A stretch of DNA of 64,000 bases from Nemertoderma westbladi (taxonomy: Eukaryota > Xenacoelomorpha > Nemertodermatida > Nemertodermatidae). Position numbers and translations under genes: made by a program. This document shows positions 10,982 to 22,857 of the stretch, in pieces. Positions within the stretch are counted from its first letter, which is position 1. Each line of letters begins with the position of its first letter. Under the pieces are notes generated by a model. It was not told the DNA's origin. It searched no databases and saw nothing but the letters and a program-made list of their open reading frames with translations. Location: contig JAUCBJ010009144.1 in NCBI GenBank assembly GCA_032718475.1, forward strand, positions 1 through 64,000, in the 5' to 3' direction.

Positions 10982-12956
10982 ACTTAGTGCGACTAAGTAT
11001 AATGGCTACTCTGTTGGTAACGAAGACGCTGAACTGACAGACTTCATTGGTTATATACTCCAAAACGAGTAAAGCATCAGTCCAATAGACAGTTTTCTCC
11101 AGTGGATAGTCGATCTGTTCTGTTACATTCCGGCCGATGGCTGTAGCGTATAGAGCCGCCTTTAACTCCGCTCGAGGAACTCGTAGCTTGTTGTTTATCA
11201 AGGCCTTAGAAGTAACCAAGGCGACTTTAATTCCATCCGGAGTTTCAACTCTCAGGTAGGCTACTATACCTATTCCCATATCGCTGGCGTCTCCAAACAC
11301 ATGGAGTTGATAGGAATACGTGGGGAGAACGTGACCAAAATAGGAACGGGAAATCGTAAAGTTCTCGATGGATGGTAGAGAATCTTCCCATTTCATCCAC
11401 TTCTTTAGTAGTTCTCCCTTAAGTGGATCGTCCCACGAGTGGTTTTCAAGCCACATTTGTTGCACTAAGCTCCGAGCAACCAATATAACTGGGCTAATAA
11501 ATCCCAATGGATCGAAATAAGTGCTCAGGATACTTAGACAAATCCGTTTAGTTCGAACTGGATTATCTCGCTGTTTTAGCTGGAAAAACAGGATATCTCT
11601 CTCCGTGTCCCATTTCAAACCAAGCGTCTTGGTTTCTGGAAGATCGTCCTTGATTAGGTCCAGATCTTTAACTCCTCGGTCTTCTACCGGGATCGATTCC
11701 AGAAACTCACGGGAGTTACTTGTGAATTTAGTTAGTCGAAATCCACCGCGTTTCAAGCACTCTACCGTTCCCTTGGCAACATCAATGGCTTCTTCCACCG
11801 ATGGGAGGGACTTTAAATTATCGTCCATGTATATATCCCGTTTGATGTTGTCGATAACCGCTTTAGAGAAGGCGTCTCGGTTGTCATCAGCAGTGGTGCG
11901 CACTACTGAACAAGCGTTCGAGGGGCTCGAGATGATCCCGAAAGCCTGGATGGTCATCCAGTACTCCACCGGTTTTTGGTTGAGGTCTCCTTCAGGCCAC
12001 CACAGAAATCGTAGGCTGTCTCGATCCCTATCCAGCGCCTTAACTTGTAAGAACATGCCCTCTATATCCGAGGCGAAGGCGATCGAATATTGCCGTAATC
12101 TTAAGAGTATTCCCAACAAGGATTGGAGTAAGTTGGGTCCCGGCAACAACTCAGAGTTAAGGGATTGGCCCATGTAAAGGGCGGAGCCGTCAAATACTAC
12201 CCGGACTTCGTTGGGTTTACCGGGTTTGGGAACGTAATGATGTGTTAGATAATACGTTCTCTCAGTTATGGGTGTTTCTTCCGGTACTCGCTCCGCGTAT
12301 CCCTTATCGATGAATTTCTTCAGCTGGGTCTTGTACATCTCTTTAGCTGAAGCATTTGCCGTAAGGCGCCGATGTAGTTGCGCGATTCTCTTCTCCGCCA
12401 AGGGTCGGTTATTTATAAAGTTGGGTTCTCGCCTTCGGAATGGCAGACCAATCTCATACCTACCTTGATCTCTAAGCAAACGTGTAGTCGTTTCCTGGAT
12501 CTGCTTGGCTCTTTCCTCCTCGACCGATAGTGCTTTGTCGTAGGAATTAGGCTCTACAGCTTCTTCAGTAAAGAATCGTACGGCGTGTTCGTCGCGAATC
12601 TTAGCGTTGTGTCGATCTATCACCTCATTTAGCTCATCGTTGTTGTCGGGTTGTCCGCCATGATGGATGAGATGGCAAAGGTGCACTTGGTTTCTCCAAG
12701 CTTCACTTTCAGTGAGGAGGTCGATTGTATTTTCCTCATCAAATAGTTGGGTAATATCGTCGTTATCTGAGGAGTATGGTGTTGCCTCAGGTGTGATCTC
12801 TCCCTCACTGATTTCTTCTTCCCATTCACTCATCTGATGTATTTGTTCAGTGGGTAATCTTTCCATGAGCGTTCTACGGGAAGGTCCAGTGAAGTACCAA
12901 CCTACTCTAGTTCTTCCCGCATAGTGGCACCAGATCCAATGGTTGCGGTTGAGCAG
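10947..12956 (-). CDS. BEL/Pao element A pol, reverse transcriptase and RNase H
   Basis: The frame opens at 12956 with the end of the aspartic protease region (RTRVGWYFTGPSRR); the first ATG is at 12866. RT motifs are clear: KPGKPNEVRVVFDGSA, FASDIEGMFLQV with a catalytic Asp, and YMDD near 11830. The RNase H part follows (YQLHVFGDASDMGIGIVAYL; VYWTDALLVLEYI). The frame runs off into unrelated residues after about 10990 while the homologous reading continues in the +1 frame, so a frameshift separates RT-RNase H from integrase. Family assignment is certain; activity is not. Confidence 0.85.
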   Translation of the reverse strand: MLNRNHWIWCHYAGRTRVGWYFTGPSRRTLMERLPTEQIHQMSEWEEEISEGEITPEATPYSSDNDDITQLFDEENTIDLLTESEAWRNQVHLCHLIHHGGQPDNNDELNEVIDRHNAKIRDEHAVRFFTEEAVEPNSYDKALSVEEERAKQIQETTTRLLRDQGRYEIGLPFRRREPNFINNRPLAEKRIAQLHRRLTANASAKEMYKTQLKKFIDKGYAERVPEETPITERTYYLTHHYVPKPGKPNEVRVVFDGSALYMGQSLNSELLPGPNLLQSLLGILLRLRQYSIAFASDIEGMFLQVKALDRDRDSLRFLWWPEGDLNQKPVEYWMTIQAFGIISSPSNACSVVRTTADDNRDAFSKAVIDNIKRDIYMDDNLKSLPSVEEAIDVAKGTVECLKRGGFRLTKFTSNSREFLESIPVEDRGVKDLDLIKDDLPETKTLGLKWDTERDILFFQLKQRDNPVRTKRICLSILSTYFDPLGFISPVILVARSLVQQMWLENHSWDDPLKGELLKKWMKWEDSLPSIENFTISRSYFGHVLPTYSYQLHVFGDASDMGIGIVAYLRVETPDGIKVALVTSKALINNKLRVPRAELKAALYATAIGRNVTEQIDYPLEKTVYWTDALLVLEYITNEVCQFSVFVTNRVAIILSRTKCRSMETLPWDD

Positions 12957-12957
12957 G

Positions 12958-14046
12958 TCATTTCTCTAATGTCTCAAGCGCCTCATGCGCATTTTGGCCG
13001 ATCAATATTTGCACCCCTGGGTAGTCGGTGTTGAATCTAGGGATATTATGTTGCTGGGTAAAATCGTCTTCATCCCAGTTGTAAGGTTCTACTTGACTGG
13101 TAGCAAAGTTCTTTATCGCCACCATTTTTACTGACCTTATGCTATGTTCTCCTAGTTCGTCCTGGGGAGTGGACAACGCGCCTACATAGTAGTCTGTAGC
13201 TACTGTAGATTTCCAAACCTGCATAATTCCTGAAAGGTTCAACTTAGTTCGGAACTTGGGTTGTCCTGCAAAGATGTCTTCGGCTAGTTCTTTGTCGATG
13301 AATGTTCCTGTGCTGCCGGAGTCCAGGAGGGCGTTGACTATAAAACTCTTACCTGATCCATGGACTCTTAGCTGAACTACGGGGAATTCCCGGATTCCGA
13401 CGTTGGAAGTTGGCGCTTTCCAAGATGGTTGTCGGTCAGGAATAACCGGGTGCGCTTCGTTATCGGTTTCAGTCTCATACGTAAGCGCTCGGTACACCGC
13501 GGTGTTTATCATATAACAGGATTCGTTTTCGTCGGAGAATTCGTCCGTGTAAAATCCTTCCATCTCAGAGCTGTGGTCAGTGTCGTTCACATCACTGAAT
13601 TGGACATGTAGTTCGGACTCACTTACCTGACTCGGGCTGTTTCTTTCAAATTCGGTGTGCAGCAAGATATGATGTTTCGCGCCGCACTTAGCACACCTCG
13701 CGTCGGAGTAACAGGTTCGCCGTTGGTGTCCTTGTCTGAGACAATTATAACACAACCGCTTATCCCACATGACTTCGCGTCTATCCTTTAAGGATTTCTT
13801 TAAGAATTCATCACACACACTTAAACGATGGGGCCCGTCGCACAATGCACATTTTGGTTTGATGTTACTTACTTTACCTTGGGTAGTGTTGTGCACACTC
13901 GTTCTTTCCTCGGGCTTTCTTCCATGAATTCTCTTAGGAGACGTAGGAGGAGTTTTTGTTACCTGTTCTCTCCTGTCACTGGTTCGAGACTTAAATTTAC
14001 TTACGTCTTTAGGTGCTTTGTTGACATAGTAAGATCTTTCGGTGTC
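12958..14046 (-). CDS. BEL/Pao element A gag (zinc knuckles) and aspartic protease, 5' truncated
   Basis: The frame is open from the TTAA at 14047 down to 12958; the GTG at 13896 is not a convincing start. It carries three knuckle-like motifs typical of Pao Gag (CALCDGPHRLSVC, CYNCLRQGHQRRTC, CAKCGAKHH), then the retropepsin-like segment NALLDSGSTGTFID with the catalytic Asp in DSG. It ends in LIGQNAHEALETLEK and a stop; the rest of the protease/RT reading continues in the +1 frame. The capsid half of Gag is absent because the element is interrupted at the MITE. Confidence 0.8.
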   Translation of the reverse strand, partial: DTERSYYVNKAPKDVSKFKSRTSDRREQVTKTPPTSPKRIHGRKPEERTSVHNTTQGKVSNIKPKCALCDGPHRLSVCDEFLKKSLKDRREVMWDKRLCYNCLRQGHQRRTCYSDARCAKCGAKHHILLHTEFERNSPSQVSESELHVQFSDVNDTDHSSEMEGFYTDEFSDENESCYMINTAVYRALTYETETDNEAHPVIPDRQPSWKAPTSNVGIREFPVVQLRVHGSGKSFIVNALLDSGSTGTFIDKELAEDIFAGQPKFRTKLNLSGIMQVWKSTVATDYYVGALSTPQDELGEHSIRSVKMVAIKNFATSQVEPYNWDEDDFTQQHNIPRFNTDYPGVQILIGQNAHEALETLEK

Positions 14047-14050
14047 TTAA

Positions 14051-14085
14051 CCCTATCCATACCGGGGTACTTTAGACGCTCAAAC

Positions 14086-14120
<35 letters not shown>

Positions 14121-14556
14121 TTTGGGGACGTAAAGTTTGGAAGCATATAACTTTGTGTGGTGTGATGATATTACTTTAAAGTAAAAAGTTTTAGATACAA
14201 AATTTATTCCTCTATTCAAATATGCCACACACTAATGCTCAAATATAATATTTATATACTATAATTTTGTTTAAATTGATTTTAAATTGATATTAAATTG
14301 ATTGAATTTTAAATTTCCCTCCTACAATAGTTCAGCAATAATATGACAGTTTCAGAGACAGGTCAGTTTACGAGTCATTTTCATGGTCATAAATAATAAT
14401 ATGAAAATTAATTTTTGTTTTAAGATAAAGAATAATAAATTTTAGGAAAAGTAACGGAATTTCACTTGCAATAAATGTGGTTTGGCTTTGAACCAAGCAA
14501 TCAAATAAAGTGCGTCTCCAAAAGTCCCCCCCCCCCCCCCCCCGGTATGGATAGGG
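14051..14556. mobile_element. piggyBac-type MITE with TTAA target duplication
   Basis: TTAA occurs at both ends (14047-14050 and 14557-14560). Just inside, the termini are inverted copies: TTAACCCTATCCATACC on the left and its reverse complement on the right. Each terminus then has a G (or C) homopolymer and ACTTTTGGRGACG. The left arm has a 28-G run (14090-14117) and a 23-bp extra piece; the right arm has an 18-C run (14526-14543). The interior is AT-rich without coding capacity. TTAA and termini beginning CCC fit piggyBac elements. Confidence 0.85.
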
Positions 14557-14560
14557 TTAA

Positions 14561-14865
14561 CCCCCACTTAACCCCCACCTGTTGGTCGAGTGAGGTAACA
14601 AAAATATATTGCTTTATATGATTTTAAACACTTTGGAACCTGAAATCCAAGGAAATTGGTATGTTAACTCCTTTTCGCTATCACTGACGCGTCAATTGAT
14701 TTCCGAGATAATTGTGTCGTGACTTATTTTGCACGTCATATACTGTAGTTGATCTACTAACTGTAAGCTGTAGTCATTCGCATAGATGATGTTATTGATA
14801 CAAAGGGACTTAGTGATTGAATATGAGGCCAATCAGTGATGCCATCGTTGACCCAACTACGGTGG
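14561..14865. other. non-coding flank of the MITE
   Basis: Begins with two copies of a TTAACCCCCAC word. No gene seen. Confidence 0.4.
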
Positions 14866-15122
14866 CTGAATGTGGCCACTTTAATATAACAAATAGTTTC
14901 ACTTTAAAGGTACAAGCTCACCGGCGCGGTGACCCAGGCTCACCGTGGTAAAGAACCAAGTTACAGAAGGGGATTAAAGGAACCAAAACAATAAACGAGA
15001 GTTAGGAATATTGTAGAAAATCCAATTTAGCTAGGCTCACCCGCGGTGACCGGCGGTGAGCCTGGCTCACCCGCGGTGACCGGCGGTGAGCTTATACCTT
15101 TACCATAATCAGCCACCGTACC
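14866..15122. mobile_element. MITE-like element with nested inverted repeats
   Basis: Outer arms TACGGTGGCTGA (about 14868) and TCAGCCACCGTA (about 15110) enclose inner arms AAAGGTACAAGCTCACCG (14906) and CGGTGAGCTTATACCTTT (ends 15101). The inner arms hold repeated GCTCACC-GCGGTGA palindromes. The core shares GTTACAGAAGGG and AACCAAAACAATAAACGA with the element at 23880-24154, so the two are related. No clear target duplication. Confidence 0.6.
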
Positions 15123-17400
15123 CAACCACGCATCATAGGATACAATTTTGATTGTAAATATACTGTATTAGTGACACGTCCATCGCGTCAAATGAAAAAG
15201 TTGGAGAAGTCCAAATAAATTATTATTCATAAAAGTATTTTGATTGCATTTATTGACATTTGATACGCGTTGGTGCGCTCTTGGAAAAAACAACAATTCA
15301 ATTTTAGAAATATATTCTGTTTCGTAAGTTTTCGTTGTCTAATAATTACAATTATCCATAAGCTACATAATATTAAATATATTGGTTGTTTACAACGTGT
15401 AATATGAATGTTTCTTATAATTTTAATACTGTAAATAGAAAACCGGTACATAAATACAGTATCTCAAATATAATAATGTAGTTATCATATAATATATATT
15501 AATTTGTGAATATTGCTGAAAATAAATTATAATCTATGATAATTGAGTTTCAGGTTTTAGCAATATTCGTTTACCTATTATTTTTATATTGAAAAATGCT
15601 ACATAAACAAACATCATACAGCCAATCTATTAAACCTGGAGAAACCCCACCCGATATCCGTTCAATCTCATTGTTGGTGGGAAATTAATTCGGAGCAATC
15701 GAATTTAAAAGTTGTGACTTTGGCGCCCAAATTCTAATTTTTTTTGGTAGTTGAGAGGGCAAGATATATGACTTTGCACTACTGTTAAGTAAGATCATTT
15801 TGAATTTTGACGCCAAATTGAAATTATCGTCTGCCCCCCTCATAAGTCGTGTTTGGGGATATGCTGCAGGTTTAAGAAATAATCTTTTACTTGACTACGC
15901 CTATATGGTTAAGTCAATTAGCTAATTATCTTACTTAAATTAAACTGAAAACGAGATGACAAAATTGGACCATATTAGAGACAAATACAAACTATAAGAT
16001 TACAATAATCACTAGTTGTTACACTAAGCCTAAATTATACTGTATATAATAGGGGACATGACCAGACCATATGACATACTTTATACACATCGGTGTGCTT
16101 TAATGACTATAGGGCGGGGCGCATCACCTGCACTAACGGGAACAAACTACGCTACACGCCCCAATATGTTATTAGGCCTACTCTCAACCAATTGGATGGT
16201 TCCGGGTTAGGTTGAGCTCATCGAAGGTGTTCAACCTTGGGAGTTTGAGTGGCTCTCACCCCGCCACATATATGAAAGAGTAGCCTTCAGGTTGTTAGTT
16301 AGTTCGAGTATCTTGGAGACACCAGCGAAGGTACGTGGATAGGTATGCTTGCCTCCAAATTTACTTATTCTAGAGTGCAATCCTGTAGGCGGGTGGTGAC
16401 TTCTTACGGATGCTAAGTACTACATAGGTCATGTTAGGTATATTGTATACATCAATTAATATTCTAGAGAAATGTTCACCAACAATATTTACAAATCTCA
16501 GCCACAGTGAATCACCCTGCCGAAACCGATTCAACCGGGATCTAAGATTTAACCAAAGGAAGTTCGCGACAAAAATTATAAAAGTAGGTCCACTCTCTCA
16601 GTTTCAGTTAATTTTTATTAGCAATTTACTACGTAGGCGTTTGCATGTGATCAATCCAAAGATAACACCAACTGCATGTAAATTCAGTTAGAATTAATCT
16701 TAGGGTGGTTCACTGAACTAAATAGAAACAGAAACTATAGTTTGTTAATTTTTTCTCATTTCGTTATAGAATGTTAATATGCCTACCGAGCGCTATTCTT
16801 TGTGACTTTGATGGGTAATTCACTCGGAGAGTGAGAGTTTGCCATTGTTGCTGGTGAGTAATACCGATAAATAGGACAATGATCAGACTGAACAATACTA
16901 ACATATTATATATGAACCAACAGCACAAAGATACGTTTGGTTTCCATAAGCAATATAGAGAGTCTATCAAAACAAACGACAACAAAAATATAGTTGTGCT
17001 ACATATTATGATGATATTGATTTAGAGTGACACAAATATGTAATAATTAATAAATCTAATTAACATTCAACACAAATACAATAATAGATTAAGATACATT
17101 AATTCCATACGGCATTATAGACATTTGTTGAGACAATTATATAGGTTTTTAACCATCTGACTTAAAAATTCAATATGAAAAACACTGTAGAATAATTAGG
17201 TCTAATTTTCTTATAATTATTGGTTGAAATGATTTTCAATCAGTAGTGATTACTAATTAACATCATTTTGAGAAAATACAATTATGTAAGCAGATCGTAA
17301 TTAAATTGCATACGTTTTAAACACAGAGATAATAGAGTTGATTCACCATTGTCGCTGAATTTGTCAACTTTCTCTGCAGATCCAACTTCTTTACAGTTTC
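15123..17400. other. non-coding, no gene recognised
   Basis: AT-rich. Open frames at 15227-15451, 16431-16691 and 16764-16985 have no domain, splice context or codon bias that would support a gene. The end nearest 17400 may hold the 3' UTR of the calmodulin-like gene (minus strand). Confidence 0.4.
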
Positions 17401-19389
17401 CTACATACACATCATCTTTATAAATTCTAAAAACGTAAAATTGCAATCAAATTAATATAAAATGGTTGTGGATTATTTGATTCTTTATTTAATTATTCCC
17501 ACCCGACCTTATTTACATTTTTTTTACCTTCAAGATTAATTTGTCCATCACCATCATCATCAGCATCATTAATCATTTCTTGGACTTCGTCTGCCGTCAT
17601 CTTTTCCCCTAAATTTGTCATCATGTACATCAATTCATCCGCGGTTATAAATCCGTTATCGTCTTTGTCAAATATCTGCATGAATGAGGTCGTTAATGTG
17701 GTCGTTAATGAGGTCGTTAATACATTCTGGATGGAAGTCTAACTTCTTAGTCTTAGATTATATCATTGGTTTTGTACGAATTTAAAAAATCAAAAGTCTG
17801 GTACAAACTTTACAAATAACAGGTATGGTACAAACTTTACAAATAACAGGTATGGTACAAACTTTACAAATAACAGGTATGGTACAAACTTTACAAATAA
17901 CAGGTATGGTACAAACTTTACAAATTACAGGTATGGTACAAACTTTACAAATAACAGGTATGGTACAAACTTTACAAATAACAGGTATGGTACAAACTTT
18001 ACAAATTACAGGTATGGTACAAACTTTACAAATTACAGGTATGGTACAAACTTTACAAATTACAGGTATGGTACAAACTTAACTAACAAAAATGTATAAT
18101 CAAACCTTAAATGCCTCTGTTAGTTCTTGTTCTGCGTCTTGCTCTGCCATTTTCTTCGCCATTAACATTAAAAATTCATTAAACTCTATGCTTCCACTGC
18201 CTGCAAATAATATAAACTTGTCAAACTCAATTGATGCTTCCACAACAGCTGTTATATTTATAGCGATGAATTAATTAACCTGTATAATTCCTAATTTAAT
18301 TATGTATTCTTTCATATATCTAAATTTCTATTATATTATATTAGTAATAACCGAGGATATAATATTGGCTATAGAGTGAGATATGGCGTGATATAATGAT
18401 TAAGGGAAGGTGTGCCCATGGAGACACGTTGACGAAGGGTGAGCAAACAATATAGTATGTTGAGGCTTCCTAGATACTGCATATTGGTATTAACTAAGGG
18501 CCCACTAATGTGCAATATTAGGAGTTCGAGTGGAAGTTATTCTTGAGTGTAGTTCTACATCAAATATCACCTAATTCCCTAACTTGACTTATTTTGGAGT
18601 TATTGGTTAGTACTTTGTCCTCAACGTAGTTGAGATAACTTTTGGTGTATGGGTGAGGTACTTAAAGATGACTAGTTGATATCAGAAAACAATACACATC
18701 GCAAATTACAAAACCATTATTTACTCCATGACACTTCCTCTGGGGTCCATCCATATCGATGACAGGTTTTTCGACAGCAGATGCCATGGCCGAACTCGAG
18801 TGACAGTGAAGAGGGTAGGTCGATATTCAACTAGAGATACACCCAGGAATCGATTAGTACGATTTCGAATTCTCACCACTGACGAAATCTACTAACACTT
18901 GTATTACTGCGTATGGCACGGGAACTGTAGATCTATACTAGACTTACCGCTGCACGGGTACTGTTTACAGTTAAAATAATTGGTAGTCGCCCTTTACCAG
19001 ATGTACTGGTATCGAGCAAATCCCTTATGCTGTGTCCCATGGGCGTTACTGGATTCTCATCTGCCGTAACTACATTTATCAACCGGAATATAACGTAATA
19101 TTTTATGTACGTCCTATTTTACCCACAGAGTTCCATAATAATCCCTTTTTCGATTACAATAATAAACGAAACCAGTAACATATTACCTACCATCTTTATC
19201 AACTTCATTAATCATATCGTTGAGCTCCTGTTGATTGGGTGATTGTCCCATTTTTCGCATCACACTACCGAGTTCGTCAGCTGATATTGTATTATCGCTG
19301 TCAGCGTCAAACAGCTGAAAGGCCTCCCGGAACTCCGCTATCTGTTCTGCTGATAAGCCTAATTGGTCCACTTCAGACTGGGAAGAGGC
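17401..19389 (-). CDS. calmodulin-like four-EF-hand protein
   Basis: Exons on the minus strand are 19389-19191, 18200-18106, 17675-17528 and 17426-17401 (stop TAG). Splice sites are AG/GT throughout with matching phases. EF1 [12 protein letters not shown] is intact at the main ligand positions but has Asn at loop position 6. EF2 [14 protein letters not shown]3 [12 protein letters not shown] and EF4 [12 protein letters not shown] are canonical. The spacing and the MTNLGEKMT linker place it close to calmodulin/troponin C; it ends EEFIKMMCM, so it is not a conserved true calmodulin. The first exon given starts after an acceptor AG at 19391-19390 with an in-frame stop just before it, so an upstream start exon is missing from this model. 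The intron 18105-17676 holds a 27-bp VNTR. It would act as a calcium sensor. Confidence 0.8.
17799..18082. repeat. 27-bp minisatellite in calmodulin-like gene intron
   Basis: About ten near-identical copies of a unit containing GGTATGGTACAAACTTTACA, varying only at AATAACAGG/AATTACAGG. The unit is a multiple of three and is open in one plus-strand frame, but that frame is antisense to the gene. It lies in the intron between the exons ending TEAFK and starting IFDKD. Confidence 0.95.
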
Positions 19390-22300
19390 CTAAGAATACA
19401 TGGTGATAGCATTATTTTTAGATTTCCTTTATTGCATTAGTTATTTATTTGCCAAATTTATAGATTATAGTCAAAAATATATAGATATTTATAGACCAGT
19501 TATTAAAGGAAATTTAAACCCATTTAAAAAAGACCTGTTTAAAAATATTCTAACTTTTTGAAGCGGATGTTGATTATTGAAATAGAATATAGTCGAGGTC
19601 GAGCAAAAATAGTGAGAAAAAGCTCTATATTTTAAAAGTATTCTAAATTATTTCAACTTCAGGTGCAATGCAATTAGGTTAGACAACTTTTCTAAGCAAA
19701 TAAACAATGTTGCATAAAAGTGAGTGGAAAATGGGTGCAACATTATTGTAAAGTTTCCTAAATTTTAATTAAATTTAACTCTTTATGTACCGTTAGGTTA
19801 TATACTATTTATACATACATACCATATTGTTTGCGTTGTATTACTCGATATATTAAATTGATACGCAACTTTTAAGTTTGCAAAAGAAAACGTCTTCCAC
19901 TTTTATTATAATAATTATTTTGACAAATGAAAAACCAGCTAAATCAAATGTCACACCAATAATTGATTTCCAAACAAAACTATTGTTATTTTCACCGAAA
20001 CTCAATTAATATAACTTTACTGAATCCAATCTCGGATAACGCTTTCCGCACCGTCAAGTCAGTTGCTGCCAAACCAACGTAACAATTTAATAAACGCCGA
20101 CAGTGATTATAATTAAAGTAGAGCTTAAATGCGTTTACCCGAAATGACTCCATCGCCAGGTTAACTACGGCTCATACTACAACCACCGATTCCAATTGCC
20201 AAGAGTCATGGCAACGGAAAACAATAATACTACTTATTATATTATTTGACAGATAAACGTGAGAATTTCTGGCACCGATTTATTGGCCCCTAAGATAATA
20301 TGATTTTGCTGAAAGGCTGAACTACATCGATCAATAGACAAGCTTTTTGTTTGACTATTAGATTACTCATCATAACACAATGTCAATGGTTTTATTCGAT
20401 TTTCTCTTTGTAAACCATAAATAACTCTGGTGTGGTCGCCAAAAGAACACAAACATACAATTTTCGCGTTCAATTTTTACGCAATCTCGAATCCCGCAAA
20501 AGGCCTATTTATCATAAATATCACTGGCTGTCTCGGTATAAGAGTTCTGTGATCAGCCACGATTGCAGCTGACCTCTCACCCACCCGGATGCCGTAAAAC
20601 AAGATCATGAACATGTTGATCTATACTTTTATTCTTTACCACAGATATCACTTTTTATTTAGTTTACGTGTCGTCCTTTTCATATACGACAATTGTTAGT
20701 ATCCCCGTCTTTCCTGACTCTTGATATAGGAAAGTTTCAAAAAGATATTTGCTGCAAGATATATTTTAGTTATTGTTTTGCACTCCACTATTTTTGTGTG
20801 GAAGGACTTTAGATCCCGGGGACTTTAGATTCCACAAAATCCCGTTTGGATCTAACGTCCTCTGGGATCTAAAAGTTATAATCTAAGTCTATATATAATC
20901 TAAGTTATAATTATAGAATAACCGGATATTGTAAATGGTTATAATTGTATGTATGTTGCGCAGCGCATGGATACGCGTTTTTCATTCAATTTTATAGTAA
21001 GTTTTACCAACCGGTTCCGGCCTATCCTCATATCCTTCCAGTAGGAACACCACCTCGATCAATCGGGATTTCGAAGCCGATTTTATAAGGGGTTTTATTT
21101 CGCGTAAAATTTCCTTGTAACTTTTTCTCTCCAACTGGAATTTTCGATCCTCGCGAGATATTCTTTCTTCAACTACAGGCATCTCAAACATCAAATACAG
21201 TAGAAGAACAATTGCAGTAGATAATTTTTTTACACTGTAATTAATAGGACTCAAGCAATATGCGTTGATTATTATTAATACGAAAAACACAAATATATTT
21301 AAGAAATTTAAGTAAATATATTATTTCCACGAATTTATGCGTGATAATATCCGCTTGCAGGATTATTCCGAGAAAATTATGTGCTGCGGATGGCAAATCA
21401 GCACTGCGAAGAGATCTTTAGTTCGTTTCTGCTTTGAATTTCTCACACGTCATCATTCATTATATAATCTTTTTTTCCCTTTTTAAACATAGAGATTAAG
21501 ATTCCACAGAGACAACCTAATGTACAGTAGCATGGAGACAAACTAATCGCAGTAATCTAAGCTTAGTATATAGGAAATTTGATTGCCGGCGCACGCACAG
21601 GTGCATAACTAAAATGTCGCAGAACATATATCTTACAAAGTAATTGGAAATAAAAGCATCGAAAAAATCAATAATAATTGTAAATGTATTTCAAGCGTAT
21701 AAAACTGACCCCCCCCCCCCCCTTACCACCCGGTATGTGAGACATAAATATTTTATTCCACAAAATTTATTTTTAAGGAGAGACTACAACTTTTTATTTA
21801 TCAAACTCACAAATTTCAGATTTTTAAATGTATAAGATCATAGAAACAATAACAAAGAAGATGCTCCAACCGCATCATCTGTTGCCATTTCTCATGTTCC
21901 GGAAGACTGGCTAAGAAGTTTCCTAAGGTGGTTCTGGTTCTGATTGTGTGCTATTCTCCAACTAGTGTTGCCCCTCAGTAGAGGAGGCGGACAACTTCAA
22001 CCACTATTTACAAGCAGATACTGGATCAGCATGCATTCTTAACTTTCCTGTGAGACTTTAATGTTTCCCAAGGTATAGAAAGCTAATGCTTGTTGTACCT
22101 GTACAAGTAAATTAACAATTAAACTAAAAACTTTAATATACAGTAGACAATTTACAATTACTAGATGAAGTTACAATAAGTACCTAAAACTGTTTATGGG
22201 TAATAATTAAATATTGATACCGGTAATGGGAATTGCACTAATTATTAATATCTATGTAAAAATAACATTGTAGATATTTTTTTAAAAATACGAATGACTA

Positions 22301-22421
22301 ATGAAAGTCTACATCAATCATCTACATCACCCTGGGTCTATTAATAGTGATAGTGTTAATCGAAATTCCGTCCATCTTCAGGATTTCATCTCGGATGGAA
22401 ATGCAATGTTTTAGGTTGGAA
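19390..22421. other. non-coding, possible promoter and 5' region of the calmodulin-like gene
   Basis: AT-rich. It should contain the missing first exon of the calmodulin-like gene, which I could not place. A C-run of about 14 lies near 21708. One weak open frame is listed separately. Confidence 0.35.
20982..21290 (-). CDS. possible small protein or exon, unknown
   Basis: Open frame of about 100 codons. It begins with a hydrophobic stretch and ends in a charged helix-like stretch with RKSYKEILREIKPLIKSA and EVVFLLEGYEDRPEPVGK. Composition after the internal Met is protein-like, unlike neighbouring frames. There is no recognised domain. It could be a terminal exon or chance. Confidence 0.25.
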   Translation of the reverse strand: MFFVLIIINAYCLSPINYSVKKLSTAIVLLLYLMFEMPVVEERISREDRKFQLERKSYKEILREIKPLIKSASKSRLIEVVFLLEGYEDRPEPVGKTYYKIE

Positions 22422-22488
22422 CCATGGCGACCTTATTAAGCTTATTAAGTAAGGTTCCCTACGTAATTTACTTAGTAAGGTCGCCATG
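22422..22488. repeat. inverted repeat (hairpin)
   Basis: CCATGGCGACCTTATTAAG at 22422-22440 faces CTTAGTAAGGTCGCCATG at 22471-22488, with further matching GGTTGGAA/TTGGAACC outside. A short foldback of unknown origin. Confidence 0.7.
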
Positions 22489-22857
22489 ATTGGAACCCCG
22501 TTCAAGAAGTGAACTGGAAAGCTATGGAAACTACAAGACTGTAGTGCATTTACAAAGGTTAGACTTAGTCTTCGCGCTAGCAGAACTACGAAATCTGCCT
22601 TGCCACGACATGACTGGTCGTCACTGTTGCAACAGTCCAGTGTGAGAACAAGCTTCTCACTATAGCTGAGCAACAGGTATGAGGCTCTTGCCTCTGAGAG
22701 GAAAGATCACTACGAGGAGGATTATACTGCCTAATCAGAAGTCGTTAAGTTAGCAGCCACATAAACAGCTCATGTATACCCTCGAAACAGGAAAAAGCCC
22801 CACCCCCCCCCCCCAGACTGACCGCAGAATCTGGATGTGTCAAAATGACCTCTCTAA

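Larger units (their letters stand above)
2943..14046 (-). mobile_element. BEL/Pao retrotransposon A (decayed, LTRs not found)
   Basis: Minus-strand order: gag-protease (14046-12958), RT-RNase H (to 10947), integrase (10981-8945), a 1.75 kb spacer, then an accessory gene (7188-2943). Domain order and the Pao-style RT and integrase motifs identify the family. There are three breaks in frame (near 12958, 10985 and 4915). Upstream, gag runs into a piggyBac-type MITE at the TTAA at 14047, with a stop codon at that TTAA in the gag frame, so the 5' part and 5' LTR are missing or displaced. No LTR pair could be aligned by eye. Probably a defective copy. Confidence 0.8.

Noticed and set aside
17825-18082. 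85-codon MVQTLQITG repeat ORF
   Set aside because: Translation of the 27-bp intronic minisatellite, antisense to the gene.
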